64,000 bases of DNA from assembly GCA_015499995.1 (NCBI GenBank), contig JADNRV010000005.1, positions 682,001 through 746,000 of the forward strand, in the 5' to 3' direction. Of the stretch, positions 1 through 10,739 are shown piece after piece (within the stretch, counting starts at the first letter, position 1; the number at the start of each line of letters is the position of its first letter). The notes under the pieces were generated by a model. That model was not told the DNA's origin. It did no database searches and was given only the letters and a program-made list of their open reading frames with translations. Made by a program: the position numbers and the translations under genes. This DNA is from Flammula alnicola (taxonomy: Eukaryota; Basidiomycota; Agaricomycetes; Agaricales; Strophariaceae).

Positions 1-746
1 CAGAACCGAGCACCGAGGGTGGCTGGGACGGGAATATCATCTCATCATGACAGATGGGTAGAGTAAGGTTTAGTCTAAAGCGTGTGTGTGTGGATCATGC
101 GCTAATCTTCATGTTCGACTGAATTGGAACGCAGTTCGTGTCTGGATCTTACGGAGGAAGTTCGAACTTGGAGACGAGATGAAGGCGCCTGCGGAAAGAG
201 TCACTCAGAGTCAGCCTGAGGACTCGTGGTCATGCTGGTTGTTATGTCATTATTGGGAGTACTTGGATAGGCAAATTTCCCATAAGTGGCCCATGCACGA
301 GGTGGAAATGAGGCGACGCAGCCTCGAGGATGAAAGAGAGAGCTTTAGACTGCCTATTAGAGTGTTATTGAATTGCCTCGAGGCTTTATTCCGAGAAAGG
401 GAAGTTGTGTGGGCAGACCCGGGGATCACCGACATGCGGGGATAGAGGCCAGGGATGATTAGATAACGATATGGGGGGAGGAGAGGTGACGGGATCAAAA
501 GCCATTAGTAGCGAGAGTCCCGGAGAGTTGGATTATTTGGAAGATGCGGGATAAACGGGGCGGTGTCAGCTTTTTGTTTTCTCTTCTTTCTTCGTTGATG
601 AGCGCTGGACAGGAATCGATCGGAGTGTGAAAATTGAAAAGCAGAGACAAACAGATTTGTGATGAAATCCCTTTAACTCTCCGTCTACACTGCCCATCCG
701 TTCCACAGCCTCCTCCTCCTCTTCTACAAAATAAATCTGTCCCTCC
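1..746. other. upstream region of the zinc-finger gene, no supported gene
   Basis: No frame here shows protein-family similarity that I recognise. The longest open stretch (about 86-445, +) lacks a convincing ATG and looks like chance. A pyrimidine-rich stretch (CCTCCTCCTCCTCTTCTAC, about 709-727) just before the first ATG fits a fungal core promoter or 5'UTR. The real 5' end of the transcript cannot be placed. Confidence 0.4.
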
Positions 747-3700
747 ATGGATGTCATAGACTCAAAGGAGGGTTCGCCCTATATAACCAACTTTGACCTC
801 GTCCCCCCTCTCCCCCGCATTCTATACACAACGACTTCGACCAAGCATACTACGATAACAACCCTCTTACCTCGCCGCCCTTTGCCCACACCCACACCCC
901 CTCCTACAACGGGTCCTACTACAACTCCCCCTTCTCTCAGCACTCGGAGCTCTCTTTCACCGGCGACGAACTCAACTACGAGCTGCTCCAGGAACTCGCC
1001 AGCATGAACGAATATGAGCCCAGCGAGTACGACGCAGGCGCTCCCCCCGGCACCGCGGCGACGAACGGCAGCTCCTTGCTCATGTTCGCGGGCGATGCAG
1101 AGTATGCGAGCCTCGACTTCTCCTCGCCCGACGCCCGCGACCATCGCACCCGCGGATCGCCCTTCGATCACAGCTCGCCGTCCAGTAATGGCGACGAGCA
1201 TGTGGGCGCGGCGTACGATCTTGGCATGGGCAACACCACCACCAACACCAATAACAACAACAACTACGATCCAAGCAACACAGGGGGGAGACACTCGCGC
1301 GCCTCCTCCGTCGGGTCCGCCCACCTCTCGCCCTCGCCGTCGCCCCAGCCCTCCACGTCCTCCTTCCACCCCCAGTCCCAGTCCCAGGTGCAGCCACATC
1401 CCCAGCCACACCCGTCTCCGCGCCTCGACGTCGCGCACTCCTTCGGCAACATGTCCGTGCACACGCCCAACTGGGGCACCCAGCCCCTCCCCCAACTACA
1501 ACAGCACTCGCCCCTCCTCCACCCACAAGCGCTCGGGCAGGCTTCCCTGATACAACACTCGCCCTCCCCCCTGCAGAAACCGCAGAGCCCGCCGCGCCTG
1601 CGCATGCCTGACGGGATTCTCGATGGGATCCTCGATGGTGCTGGTAATAATAACAATAACAGTAACAGCAATAGCAATAATGCATCGGGTCTGGGAGCTC
1701 GAGACCAGAGCTCGCTGTTGACTGCGGTGCCCAAGATCAATGCACCGGATGGACACGATGATGATGATGGTGATGATGATGTGAATATGGGCGGCGATGG
1801 GGGGCCGCGGTTCCATATCGTCCCCGCTACGCCGGTGAGTGGGGGTGGGGAGGGCCCGAGGGGGGTGCCGTTCCAGCAGACGCTGGTGACGCTTACGCAA
1901 GGTGGGTTTCTGGTTTTTGGTTTTATTTTTTTATTCGTTGTTTTTTTTTGGGCGCCGGTATGTCGTCCGTACTACAAAATCTACGTGTATGAGTATGGCA
2001 TCGTCATATCTCATTGGGACGTTGGCAATACCCATATCTTTCTCCTCTCCTCTCCTCTCCTCTCCTCTCCTCTCCTCTCCTCTTTCTTTCTATTGCTTTT
2101 GATGTTGTTTGTGGCGTGGTTACTGACGACCCTATCTCTCCTTTCTTTTTCTTCTTCGATCTCGGTGCCCCGTGTTTCGTCTCATCTCGTCTCGGACCAA
2201 AATCTCCAACCTTCGACTGTGTCTCATCGCATCGCTTCCATCGATCTCCTCGACATCTCCATTTCTCGATCTCCTTGATCGTCATGATCTCACCGATCCG
2301 GATCACCAGGCGCCGAGCTCGGCCAATCATCATCGCAAGATGATCTACTTCGGCGGAACCATCACCAGCAACAGTCCTCCGCGCCTGCTTCGAGAAGACA
2401 GTCGCCTTACGGGTTCGGGAGGGTAGAAGAGGGTTCTGGTGGTGGTACTTCGCGTGTGGGGTTGGGAGGGCTGGGCGGGTCTGCACCTGCGTCGCGCCCG
2501 GGGTCGACGAACCCGACCCCGAATATGACGGGCGGGTTCGTGTTCCCTGATACGCAGACGCTGGGGCAGGATATGCAGCAGCAGCAGGAGCAAGAGAGGG
2601 AGAGGAGGGCGTCGGATACGGCGTGGGGCGATGCGGCGTTCCTTGGGGGGTTGGTGGTGGGGGATATGAGTATCAGCAGGCACAGCAGCAGCAGGCACAA
2701 CAGCAGGCACAGCAGCAATTGCAAGCGCAAGCCCAACAGCAACAGCAAGCCCAACAGCAACAGCAGATGCACCAGCAGCAGCAGCAGCAGATACAGCAGC
2801 TGCATCGGCAGCAGATCCAGACGTTTACGTTTGGGGGTGGGAGTGCCAGCTCTGGCGCCGGCGCCGGCAATGTAGGGGGCAATGCAGGATTGGGGAAAGC
2901 GAACACCAACACCGCCAACAGCAACAACGGCAATAATAATAACAACTTCCTCTCGCCTGACATGATGCACCGCTCGGTGTCTGACTCGCTGAGCGCCCCG
3001 CGCCCTATGCACCATCGCCTCTCGCGCTCGGAGGATATCAGGAATGCGCCTGGCGGTGGCGGGCTGGGTCTCGGCGGCGGGGGTCTTGGTGGGGGTGGGA
3101 TGGGTCTAGCAGGGTACGCACCGCACCACGGCCAATCGAGCTCGATCGGGGCTGGGGGGATGTACGGCACCACCACCACCACCAATAACAACGAGAGTCA
3201 GAACCAGCAGAACCAGAACCAGTTCCTCCATCCGCTGCATCTTCCGTCTCTCTCCCTATCATCGTCGCCCCACCTCAACGCCAATAGTAGTAGCGCCCTG
3301 CCCCCGATACGCAGGTCTCTGACGCCCGGGGGTCCAGGTGGTATTGGCGGGATAGGCCACTTCCGCCGCGCATCGTCGGGCTCGCGCTCGGATCGCGGTG
3401 CGGAAGTGTGGGGCTCGGGCGCGGGGCTGGGCGGGGGCCTCGCGGCGCCGAGGAGGGTCAGCCCGTATCCGAGCCCGAACGCGAGTCCGAGGGTGAGGTA
3501 TGGTGAGCTGGAGGAGGAGGATGGGGGGCTTGGGGGTGGTGGGGGTGGTGGGGGTGGGATGGGCATGGGGATGGGCGTGGGCGTGGGCGTTGGTGGTGGG
3601 AACTTCGCGATGGGCATGGGCGGGCTGAGTATTGGGATCTCGTCTGCTGCGACGGGTGGGATGGGGATGGGCGGGATGGGGCTTGGGATGGGGGATATTG

Positions 3701-4443
3701 GCGAGCCGCCTGTGAGCGCGGGGTATAGCGAGGAGGTGGCCATTACGGGCCGCGGGGCGTATGCTTCGGGGCTCGATCGTGATGGGGCGTCGTCGCACGG
3801 CGGCGGCGGGCAGAGACGACGAGGGGAGTCGTCTGCCTCTGTCGCTGGGGGGGATGACGCCGGGCAGCAGCAGCAGATCGCCAAACAAAACGTGACGACG
3901 GGGCGCACGGCGAACGCATCCATCCGGCGGCGCAAGCAGGACGCGAACTTTGCGTGCACGATCCCGGGGTGCAATAGTACCTTCACACGGGGGTTCAACC
4001 TCAAGGGGCACCTGCGCTCGCACTACGAGCAGAAGCCGTACAAGTGCCACTGGCCGGGGTGCGGGAAGGGGTTCGCGCGGCAGCATGATTGTAAAAGACA
4101 TGAGCAGCTGCATAGTAATTTCCGCCCGTTTGAGTGCGAGGGGTGTAGGAAGCAGTTTGCGAGGATGGATGCGCTGAATCGGCATTTGCGGAGCGAGGCG
4201 GGGGCGGAGTGTGCGCGGGCGGTGGAGAGTTCGCGGGGTGGTGGGGGGCTGCAGCGCATGGGGGGTATGGGTGGGGGTGGGGGACAGGATATGGATGTGG
4301 GGATGGGTATGGAGGAGGAACAGGATGAGGAGGAGGAGGAGGTGAAGCCGAGGAAGCCAGCCCCAAGGAGGAGGAATACGGGTGGTGTGAGTGCGGCGAT
4401 GGCGGCGCAGGCGGAGGATGGCTGGGCGAGCGTTGCGCTATAG
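747..4443 (+). CDS. Crz1-like C2H2 zinc-finger transcription factor
   Basis: The C-terminus carries three fingers. Finger 1 (about 3946-4023) and finger 2 (about 4036-4113) are C-x4-C-x12-H-x3-H. Finger 3 (about 4132-4212) is C-x2-C-x12-H followed by RSEAGAEC. FNLKGHLRSH, FARQHDCKRHE and FARMDALNRHLRSE are signatures of the calcineurin-responsive Crz1/Prz1 group. The rest is Ser/Gly/Gln/Asn-rich and probably disordered. Model: a first exon 747-771 is possible (weak GTTCGC donor, phases match to 846). Coding is clear from about 833, and 1004 is an internal Met. A phase-1 intron spans 1902-2309 (408 nt). Near 2660 the reading frame moves by one base with no plausible intron. Copy C has the extra base there, so this is either a base-call error in a G-run or a real frameshift. 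The stop is at 4441. Expected role: Ca2+/calcineurin-dependent transcription in the nucleus. Confidence 0.75.
2041..2082. repeat. CTCCT pentanucleotide microsatellite in intron
   Basis: About eight uninterrupted TCTCC units lie inside the unusually long (408 nt) intron of the zinc-finger gene. The pyrimidine run is on the sense strand upstream of the acceptor at 2309. Confidence 0.85.
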
Positions 4444-5299
4444 CATCGACATCAAGGAACTTTTTCTTTTCTTTTCTTTTGGCGTTGATCATTGTATATG
4501 CTTTCTCTTTTCTCCTCGCTCTGTTTTTTCTTTTCTTCGTTTTTCATACAACCACGACACTCATCATACACGTCGAACTCTGTTATCCACTCTCGTCTCT
4601 CTCTATCTCTTGGTTGCTATTACGCCTCTTCGACACTCCATCTGCACTCTCTACTTCCATTTTCCATAACCACTCAATACCCTACCATCGGATTTTGAAT
4701 GCGCTTTCTTTCCTCCTTTGCTTGCTTATCTATTTTTTCTAGTCTTGCATATTTTTTCCTTCCTTCCTTTTCCAACTTACTCTTTCAAGTTCCAAGTTTG
4801 CTCTGGGCCGACGTCGTCGTTGGGCTTAGGGTTACGTAGGAGCTTGGGAGCTGGGAATCGAGTCGAGTCGAGTACTCGAGAATAGTGCAGTAGTTATGTA
4901 TCTATATGTGTTGGCTTTTTCCTGGCTTGCTTTTAACGATAATATCTGAATTCTCGTTGCCCGTTGCTCGTTGTTCGTTGCTTATGGTTCGTGGTGAGTG
5001 CGGGGATTGGGGCGTCTGTTTTGATGATTCTGGGACTAATATCTAGAGTAAGTATCATGGTAGAAAACCGATTGTCAGACGTCTCGGATCTGGAAGAACG
5101 TATCCCACTGTGCAATGTCACTTCGCAGCATCTCTAAGCTAGGCACCGATAAAAACCTTCCACATCTCTAAGTAGTATAACGGTGAGAATATTAACTCTC
5201 CTTCTCGTTTAGACCGGCCAAGAGCTGATATTTTATATTGGGAGTGGACATGTGTCCGGTTACATGTACACAGCATGTCAGTAGTAATTCTACTAGTAC
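4444..5299 (+). other. 3' region of zinc-finger gene, partly duplicated elsewhere
   Basis: This non-coding stretch follows the stop codon. Most of it (4441 to about 5110) recurs with substitutions and small indels at 6365-7000 and 12117-12740. It includes the CTTTTTTTC runs, the CTCTTCGACACTCCATCTGC block and the GGAGCTGGGAATCGAGTCGAG block. This shows that the duplicated unit included the 3'UTR and downstream DNA. Confidence 0.7.
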
Positions 5300-5488
5300 G
5301 ATTACTAAGAGAGACACAATGTCGTCGATTACTAAGAGAGACACAATGTCGTCGATTACTAAGAGAGACACAATGTCGTCGATTACTAAGAGAGACACAA
5401 TGTCGTCGATTACTAAGAGAGACACAATGTCGTCGATTACTAAGAGAGACACAATGTCGTCGATTACTAAGAGAGACACAATGTCGTC
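5300..5488. repeat. perfect 27-bp x 7 minisatellite
   Basis: Seven identical head-to-tail copies of a 27-bp unit (begins GATTACTAAGAGAGACAC, ends AATGTCGTC). No variant positions are seen between copies, suggesting recent expansion or homogenisation. The unit length is a multiple of three, so several frames stay open across it, but there is no evidence of translation. Confidence 0.95.
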
Positions 5489-6104
5489 GATTTGTCCGGA
5501 TTGCTCCTGGCCTCCCCGAAATTTCCAAAATTTGTCCGGACCTCCATATCCAGCCTATTTTTCAAAATTCGTCCGGATCGGCAGGATCTGGCCTTTCTAG
5601 GGCTTAAAGTCGCTGCAGACAAGGCAGGGGACCTCAGAAATGCAGGAGACAAAGGATTAGGCATTTTAATAACACTGAAAGCTTCCGTGAAAGCTTTAAC
5701 ACTGCTTGCAGTTGCTTGTCGGCCTTTTGTAGGGTGTGAAATTGATTTAAATCCTTAGGCGAGAGCTCGAGGATAGAGCCCTGTTGCTGGGGTGATTCCT
5801 CGTAGCCGAGATTGAGATGAAAACCTTTGACAGGCGTGTCAATTTGCTGGATAGATTAAGTACACCAAAAGTAGAGCGGTGTCAATGACTCAGATTCCCT
5901 TGCGCAAAAATAGATTATGGACTACGTGGTCAGGCAGATGGAGGCTAATAAGAGTGACTTGGGTGCTGAAGATGCACAATTTGAAGTTCAGATATGCAGT
6001 CCGAGAGGTACAAATTGATCAGTAGATAACTGGTAGATTACGCGTTATCTAATCTATTATTACCATATATGGACATAAGATCTTATCTGGCCAAATTCAG
6101 GATG
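5489..6104. other. intergenic spacer between zinc-finger gene and its first partial copy
   Basis: No gene seen. Directly after the minisatellite, three degenerate copies of TTTGTCCGGAT/CCTCC (about 5491, 5533, 5569) are spaced by about 40 nt. The junction with the duplicated zinc-finger DNA is abrupt, near 6105. Confidence 0.5.
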
Positions 6105-7010
6105 GAATCGGCATTTGCGGAGCGAGGCGGGGGCGGAGTGTGCGAGGGCGGTGGAGAGTCCGCGGGGTGGTGGGGGGATGGGGATGGGGATGGGTGGGGG
6201 ACAAGGGCTGGGACAGGATATGGATGTGGGGATGGGGATGGATGAGGAGGAGCAGGAGGAGGAGGAGGTGAAGCCGAGGAGGCCGGCGCCGCGGAGGAGG
6301 AATACGGGCGGTTGTGAGTGCGGCGATGGCGGCGCAGGCGGAGGATGGCTGGGCGAGCGTCGCGCTATAGCATCGACGTCGATGCTACGAGGGGACTTTT
6401 TTTTCCTTTTCTTCTTGCGTTGGTCATTGTATATGCTTTGCTCTTTCTTTCTCTTTTCTTTTTTGCAGACTCTGTTATCCACGCTCGTCTCTCGTCTCTC
6501 TGTCTCTCATCCATCCATTCCATTCTCTTGGTTTTTATGCCTCTTCGACACTCCATCTGCGCTGTACACGCTACTTCCATTTTCCATAACCAATCAATAC
6601 CCTACCATCAAAATTTGAATGCGCTTCCCTCCTTTGCTTGCTTATCTATTTCTGGTCCTGCATAGTTTTTTTTTCCTTCCTTCCTTTTTGTTCGAACTCC
6701 AACTTACTCTTCAAGTTCTAAATTTGCTCTAGGCTGACGTCGTCGGCGAGCCCTTGTACATGGGAGCTTTGGAGCTGGGAATCGAGTCGAGTACTCGAGA
6801 ATAGCTATGTAGTATATGTGTCGGTTTTTAATATCTGAATTCTCGTTGTTCATTGTTCTTTGCTCATGATTCATGGCGATTGCGGGGATTGGGCCGTCTG
6901 TTTTGATGATTGTGGGACTGATATCTAGAGTATCCCGGTTGTCGACGGCTCGGATCTGAAAGAAAGTAGATCCCAATGTGCAATGTCGCGTCGCAGCACC
7001 TATTCACTAG
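6105..7010 (+). pseudogene. truncated copy (B) of the zinc-finger gene 3' end
   Basis: The sequence begins abruptly at AATCGGCATTTGCGGAGC, equivalent to 4176 of the complete gene, inside finger 3. It continues through the Gly-rich tail, stop codon and 3'UTR. Everything upstream (transactivation region and fingers 1 and 2) is missing, so no DNA-binding protein can be made. Weaker similarity to the region downstream of the complete gene continues to about 7240 (GGGAGTGGACATRTRTCCGGTTAC). This is the 5' part of the first duplicated cassette. Confidence 0.85.
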
Positions 7011-7370
7011 CTACAGACGATGAAAGTGCCCCTCCTACGTTGGCGGTCTTTTGAAAGGACAAATGATGCACGAGTGCTCTTTTATTCCTTCACACGATTG
7101 TAATGGACGCTTACTTCCACTAGGCATAACGGTGATAATCTATTCTTATCCTTTAGACAGCACGAGCCAATTATTGGGAGTGGACATATATCCGGTTACT
7201 AACATGGACACAGCAATGTCGGTAATAATTGCCGTGGTTTGGCCGTGGTTATTGATCGATACAGCTATTTGGTTGTATGTTCGCACAGAGTAAGTACAGC
7301 GAAGACAGAGCAAAAGATACCGCTACAGGCCAAACAAATGGGGGCGTGGAATGCTTGGTCCACAAGTGAG

Positions 7371-7521
7371 GTCGAGGAACAACAGTATCCATCGGTTAAA
7401 GACCCATAATAAATGAAATTAATGACCCTTTAGGAATTTCATTCTCAAATCCCTTCATATACCGTCTCCTTTAACCGATGGATACTCTGCAACAATACTG
7501 CTGTTCCTCAACATGACCTCG
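7371..7521. repeat. imperfect inverted repeat over the NLR copy B start
   Basis: The left arm, 7371-7401 (GGAACAACAGTATCCATCGG within it), is the reverse complement of the right arm, about 7469-7521 (CCGATGGATAC ... GTTCCTCAACATGACC). The right arm has a roughly 15-nt insertion and contains the ATG at 7513. The paralogous NLR at 13251 has only the right arm, so the left arm was gained in copy B or lost in copy C. Confidence 0.7.
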
Positions 7522-8658
7522 AGGATTCACTCTCCTCATACTAGCCCACTTTTTTCTGGCTATAATATGCTCATTACAGGAGGCACATTCTACCACTTCA
7601 ATGCACCTCATCCTGAAATGATAAATTTGCATGAATCTGTTGACAGTGGTAAGCTTGCGATTGTTTCTTGGGCGATGTGAGCGTGTTATAACCGTGCTGA
7701 TAAATATGTAGGCTTCCATATGTTGAGCCAAGCCATTTCGCCCGGTGCAATGCACGACTCGTCCGAGCGCTACCCTCCTCCACGGTGTCGCAATGGCACG
7801 CGCGCTGAGATCACAGCCCAGGATATCGTTATCTGGGCTAGGAAACCAGAGCCCTCAACAACTAAAGTTCTGTGGCTTCAGGGGCCACCAAACACTGCAA
7901 AAACAGCCATAGCGCAGACCGTCTCTGAGGTCTGCCATGCTGAGGGTCGGCTCGCGGGGAGCTTTTTCTTCGACCAGCACCGATGTGGAGGAGATGACGG
8001 ACACTACCTCTTCTTAACAATCGCCTACCAGATGGCGATGAATGTCCCGGGCATGCGCGAGCATATCAACCTCGCCATGGCTCATGACCCCACCCTGCCT
8101 ACCAAGTCCATCGCAGTGCAGATGCAGTCGCTTATCATTCGGCCATTCCAGCAGTGGCGCTCGACATCTACAATATCCCTACACACGACAATGGTCGTCG
8201 TCATCGATGGACTTGATCAATGCCGTGGCCAGGAAACTCAACGGGACATCCTATTGCTCATCGGAGATCTTGCGTCGAGTGCGCACCAAATTCCCCTTCG
8301 CTTTCTTATCACAAGCCAGTCTAAACCAGATATTCGTGCAGCATTCGAGAATGACGGCCTTTCTTCCATAACTCGCCGCATCGTCGTGGACGCGCCTTCA
8401 AGTTACAACGATGACATGAGCAACCCCCAGCCAAGCTTTACGAACCCAGACTCGACATTCTCTCGGCTATTTCAGTCTGTTATCAACTTTGGGTACCTTC
8501 TGGGCGACCGTTACGAGCAGAGGCTGTGCAGGTGCCATACTGTTCGGTACGGAAAAGCCTGTGTGGCACAGGCCTCCGCCGGGATGGTTATGTGCCCCAC
8601 CTGCTTCTCGGAAACCCCTGCCCATCGACTGCATGCGTATTGTGGACGCGGAAGCTGA
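7513..8658 (+). CDS. small NACHT NTPase (NLR-like), copy B
   Basis: Model: join(7513..7648, 7712..8658), one 63-nt intron (GTAAGC...TAG, phase 1). The N-terminus has the Agaricomycete NLR motif FSGYNMLITGGTFYHFN, then HDSSERYPPPRC. The P-loop is GPPNTAKT, with Ala where the glycine before the catalytic Lys normally stands. Walker B is MVVVIDGLDQC, followed by RFLITSQS (sensor-1 region). The product is about 360 residues. It stops soon after the NACHT core in a Cys/His-rich tail (CRCH...C...CPTC...H..H..C) and has no WD40, ankyrin or TPR repeats. Full NLRs of this type act in non-self recognition or programmed cell death; this one may be a truncated or regulatory form. Both copies keep the reading frame, which argues against a simple pseudogene. 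NTPase activity is uncertain given the altered P-loop. Confidence 0.65.
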
Positions 8659-9305
8659 AGGTGATGAAAATTATGGGTGGTCTCCCCCTTGTTATAGCTG
8701 CTCAGCCAGAACGGCCATGGTCATGGGTAGCTAGCTGTATCTTATACTTATACTTGCCTCCTTTCGCCGTCGTTGACGCCCTGCCTTTTCTCCCTCCAAT
8801 ATTTAAGTTTCTGCTATCACTCATCTATTTCCCGCTGTCGTCCGCACGTCCATTGTGAGTATTAGTAATGTGCTGTTGTGTACGACGATGCCACCTTCAT
8901 ATGAACAACTAATTAAGTACCTTAAGCTTGCACCGTCCCCAGCGGATCGAAGGGGTTCTACGCACCGCATTATTCCCGATCCGTCGACGCACGCCCACTC
9001 GACAGACCGTGTCCGTGGATACAGGCGCGACCTTCCAACCTCTAGTGGCAGTTACAAACTGAAAGATATAGGGACAAAGCGAGCGTAACCAAGGCTCGCT
9101 TTGTGTATATCTGGGTTTTACGAAGTATAACGCCAATCACGCTTGACGTTCAAAGCGTGCCCGCTTTTATGCGCTGGATTCGTCGGAAGGCAGCGGCAGA
9201 TCCATTCTGCCTATAAAGCTCGAGCAGTTCCATTAGTATAGGTTAACCAAAACAACCCAGCCCCACCTCTCCTCGACACTGCAGCACATTATCGCTCACC
9301 CAAGA
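8659..9305. other. intergenic part of duplicated cassette B
   Basis: No gene is supported. It aligns with about 14432-15282 of cassette C, for example CCACCTTCATATGAACAACTAA and the inverted GGGACAAAGCGAGCGTAACC / GGCTCGCTTTGT hairpin near 9070-9105. It holds the 5' flank of the next, broken gene. Confidence 0.5.
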
Positions 9306-9771
9306 ATACATTTGACGGTCAACGGCCTTATTTGCTTCCTTCATCCTAGCGGTGACGGCTCCGAGAGAATCGAGCAGCACAACATCGTGGTAAACGACTT
9401 TCAGGAATGTAAAGTGGCGTGCGGATGGTCGGCGTTGGAAAATGTTAAACCTAATGCACAGGTATGGCGTGTATTCGATGCCTGTTGCGAATGTTTTTCA
9501 TACGAACATATGTATTGTGTCACAGAACCAAACTGCTTTCACCACGAGCGTCCAACGGGCGCACCCAGATACATACCCTACCCCCGATGTTCATCGATCA
9601 TTCAGCCCTGTCAATCCTCTCGCACTCCGAATGGATGTGAAATTTCGATATTACGCTGGTGACCTGCCCACACCCATTTATCCCAGTGTCGACATGCCCG
9701 GTGACGAATATTTTAGGCGTGTCTACCGTATCACGGACAAGTATGGTGAAAGAGAGTCTTCGTGGTCGTAA
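9306..9771 (+). pseudogene. broken copy of the unknown cassette gene
   Basis: The homologue of the gene at 15283-16231. Its start codon is ATA (9306) where the intact copy has ATG, so the only in-frame initiator would be a TTG. The intron (GTATGG at 9462 ... CACAG) is conserved. Exon 2 matches through MDVKFRYYAGD and ITDK, then diverges and stops at 9771, about 90 codons early. Two independent lesions make this a pseudogene. Confidence 0.75.
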
Positions 9772-10739
9772 TGTCTCGTCATCGATTCATCAGACCTTGT
9801 GCTTGAGCGCACGGTGGCGTTGCAGATGGCATCCAACGGCAGTCACAACCCCTTGCTGTTCTGCCGGTCTCGCCCTTCCAGTCCGCCAGCGCTTGACTAG
9901 TTTGTTCCATTTGGGCACGCATTTCAAATTCGGCCCCTTACTAAGCCTTTCAAGTTGATCTCATTTAGCGCCGGATCCTATCCTCTCACCCTCCCCGTAG
10001 TACTAGTAGAACAACAGAATTCAACAATTATGATCATTTCCTCAATCTCCGAGAGTAACTTCAAGATAAGAAGAGATAGCGAGCTGTCACCTGTGTGATT
10101 CTGGAAAATCAGATGTCTTATAACGACAGCAATGATGAGGATCGTATTTTTTGATACCATGGCATCAGTAAATTATGGAAAATCCTATCTGGCATTATGA
10201 GCATACAAAATCCATTATAGATTGCCGTCGGCCTTGTGAGTTCGTTATCATGTTATACATCAACTCACAACGCTAGATATAGCCACCATGTTGGTTACCT
10301 TACTCGGTATAGCGGCTCCCTTCCCAATCTCTTTCCCTCACCTCGTCCAAATGACCGCGTTTGCTTACCTTACTCGGTATGGCGGCTCCCAATCTGGCTC
10401 CCAACGCCCTGTCCTTTCAGCGTGCTAGCAGTGATGCGAGCAGCCGAGGGCATGACTGCACGCGCTCTCCCTCGGTATCGCTTCATCGTCACTCACAACA
10501 TCCCATCATCTCATCAAGGTCCGCCCCTGCCTGCAATCCGCCGAGCCATGCATCATCACAGCGTCCCCTCTTATCTTCAACCACCACCTCATCACTGAGG
10601 AGAGACATCCCCTTCTACTATAGCCTCTGGATCAAGTGCTTCGCCGCAGCTGCCACACAACACACCCAGCGCGTAAAACAACTCACATCTAGGACGCCCG
10701 TCTATCCTTGCCAGCACAAAGCTGCACGGACCATCCAGG
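9772..10739. other. spacer before third zinc-finger copy, no gene
   Basis: No supported coding region. It holds two imperfect copies of TTACCTTACTCGGTATRGCGGCTCCC about 70 nt apart (about 10295 and 10364). It separates the end of cassette B from the start of similarity to the zinc-finger gene (about 10740). Confidence 0.4.

Noticed and set aside
779..1900. Long minus-strand reading frames opposite the zinc-finger gene
   Set aside because: GC-rich shadow frames of the plus-strand coding sequence with no motif or splice support.
3198..4185. Pro-rich minus-strand ORFs of about 270-308 codons
   Set aside because: Antisense of Gly-rich and zinc-finger codons; the plus strand carries the conserved C2H2 domains.
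5238..5607. Open reading frames across the 27-bp repeats (repetitive 9-residue peptides) and a CRISPR-like look
   Set aside because: All frames are open only because the unit is 27 bp; there are no unique spacers and the genome is fungal, so neither a protein nor a CRISPR array is supported.
9312..9662. Intact gene at 9312
   Set aside because: The only initiator is TTG; the paralogue's ATG is ATA here, and the exon 2 end is truncated.
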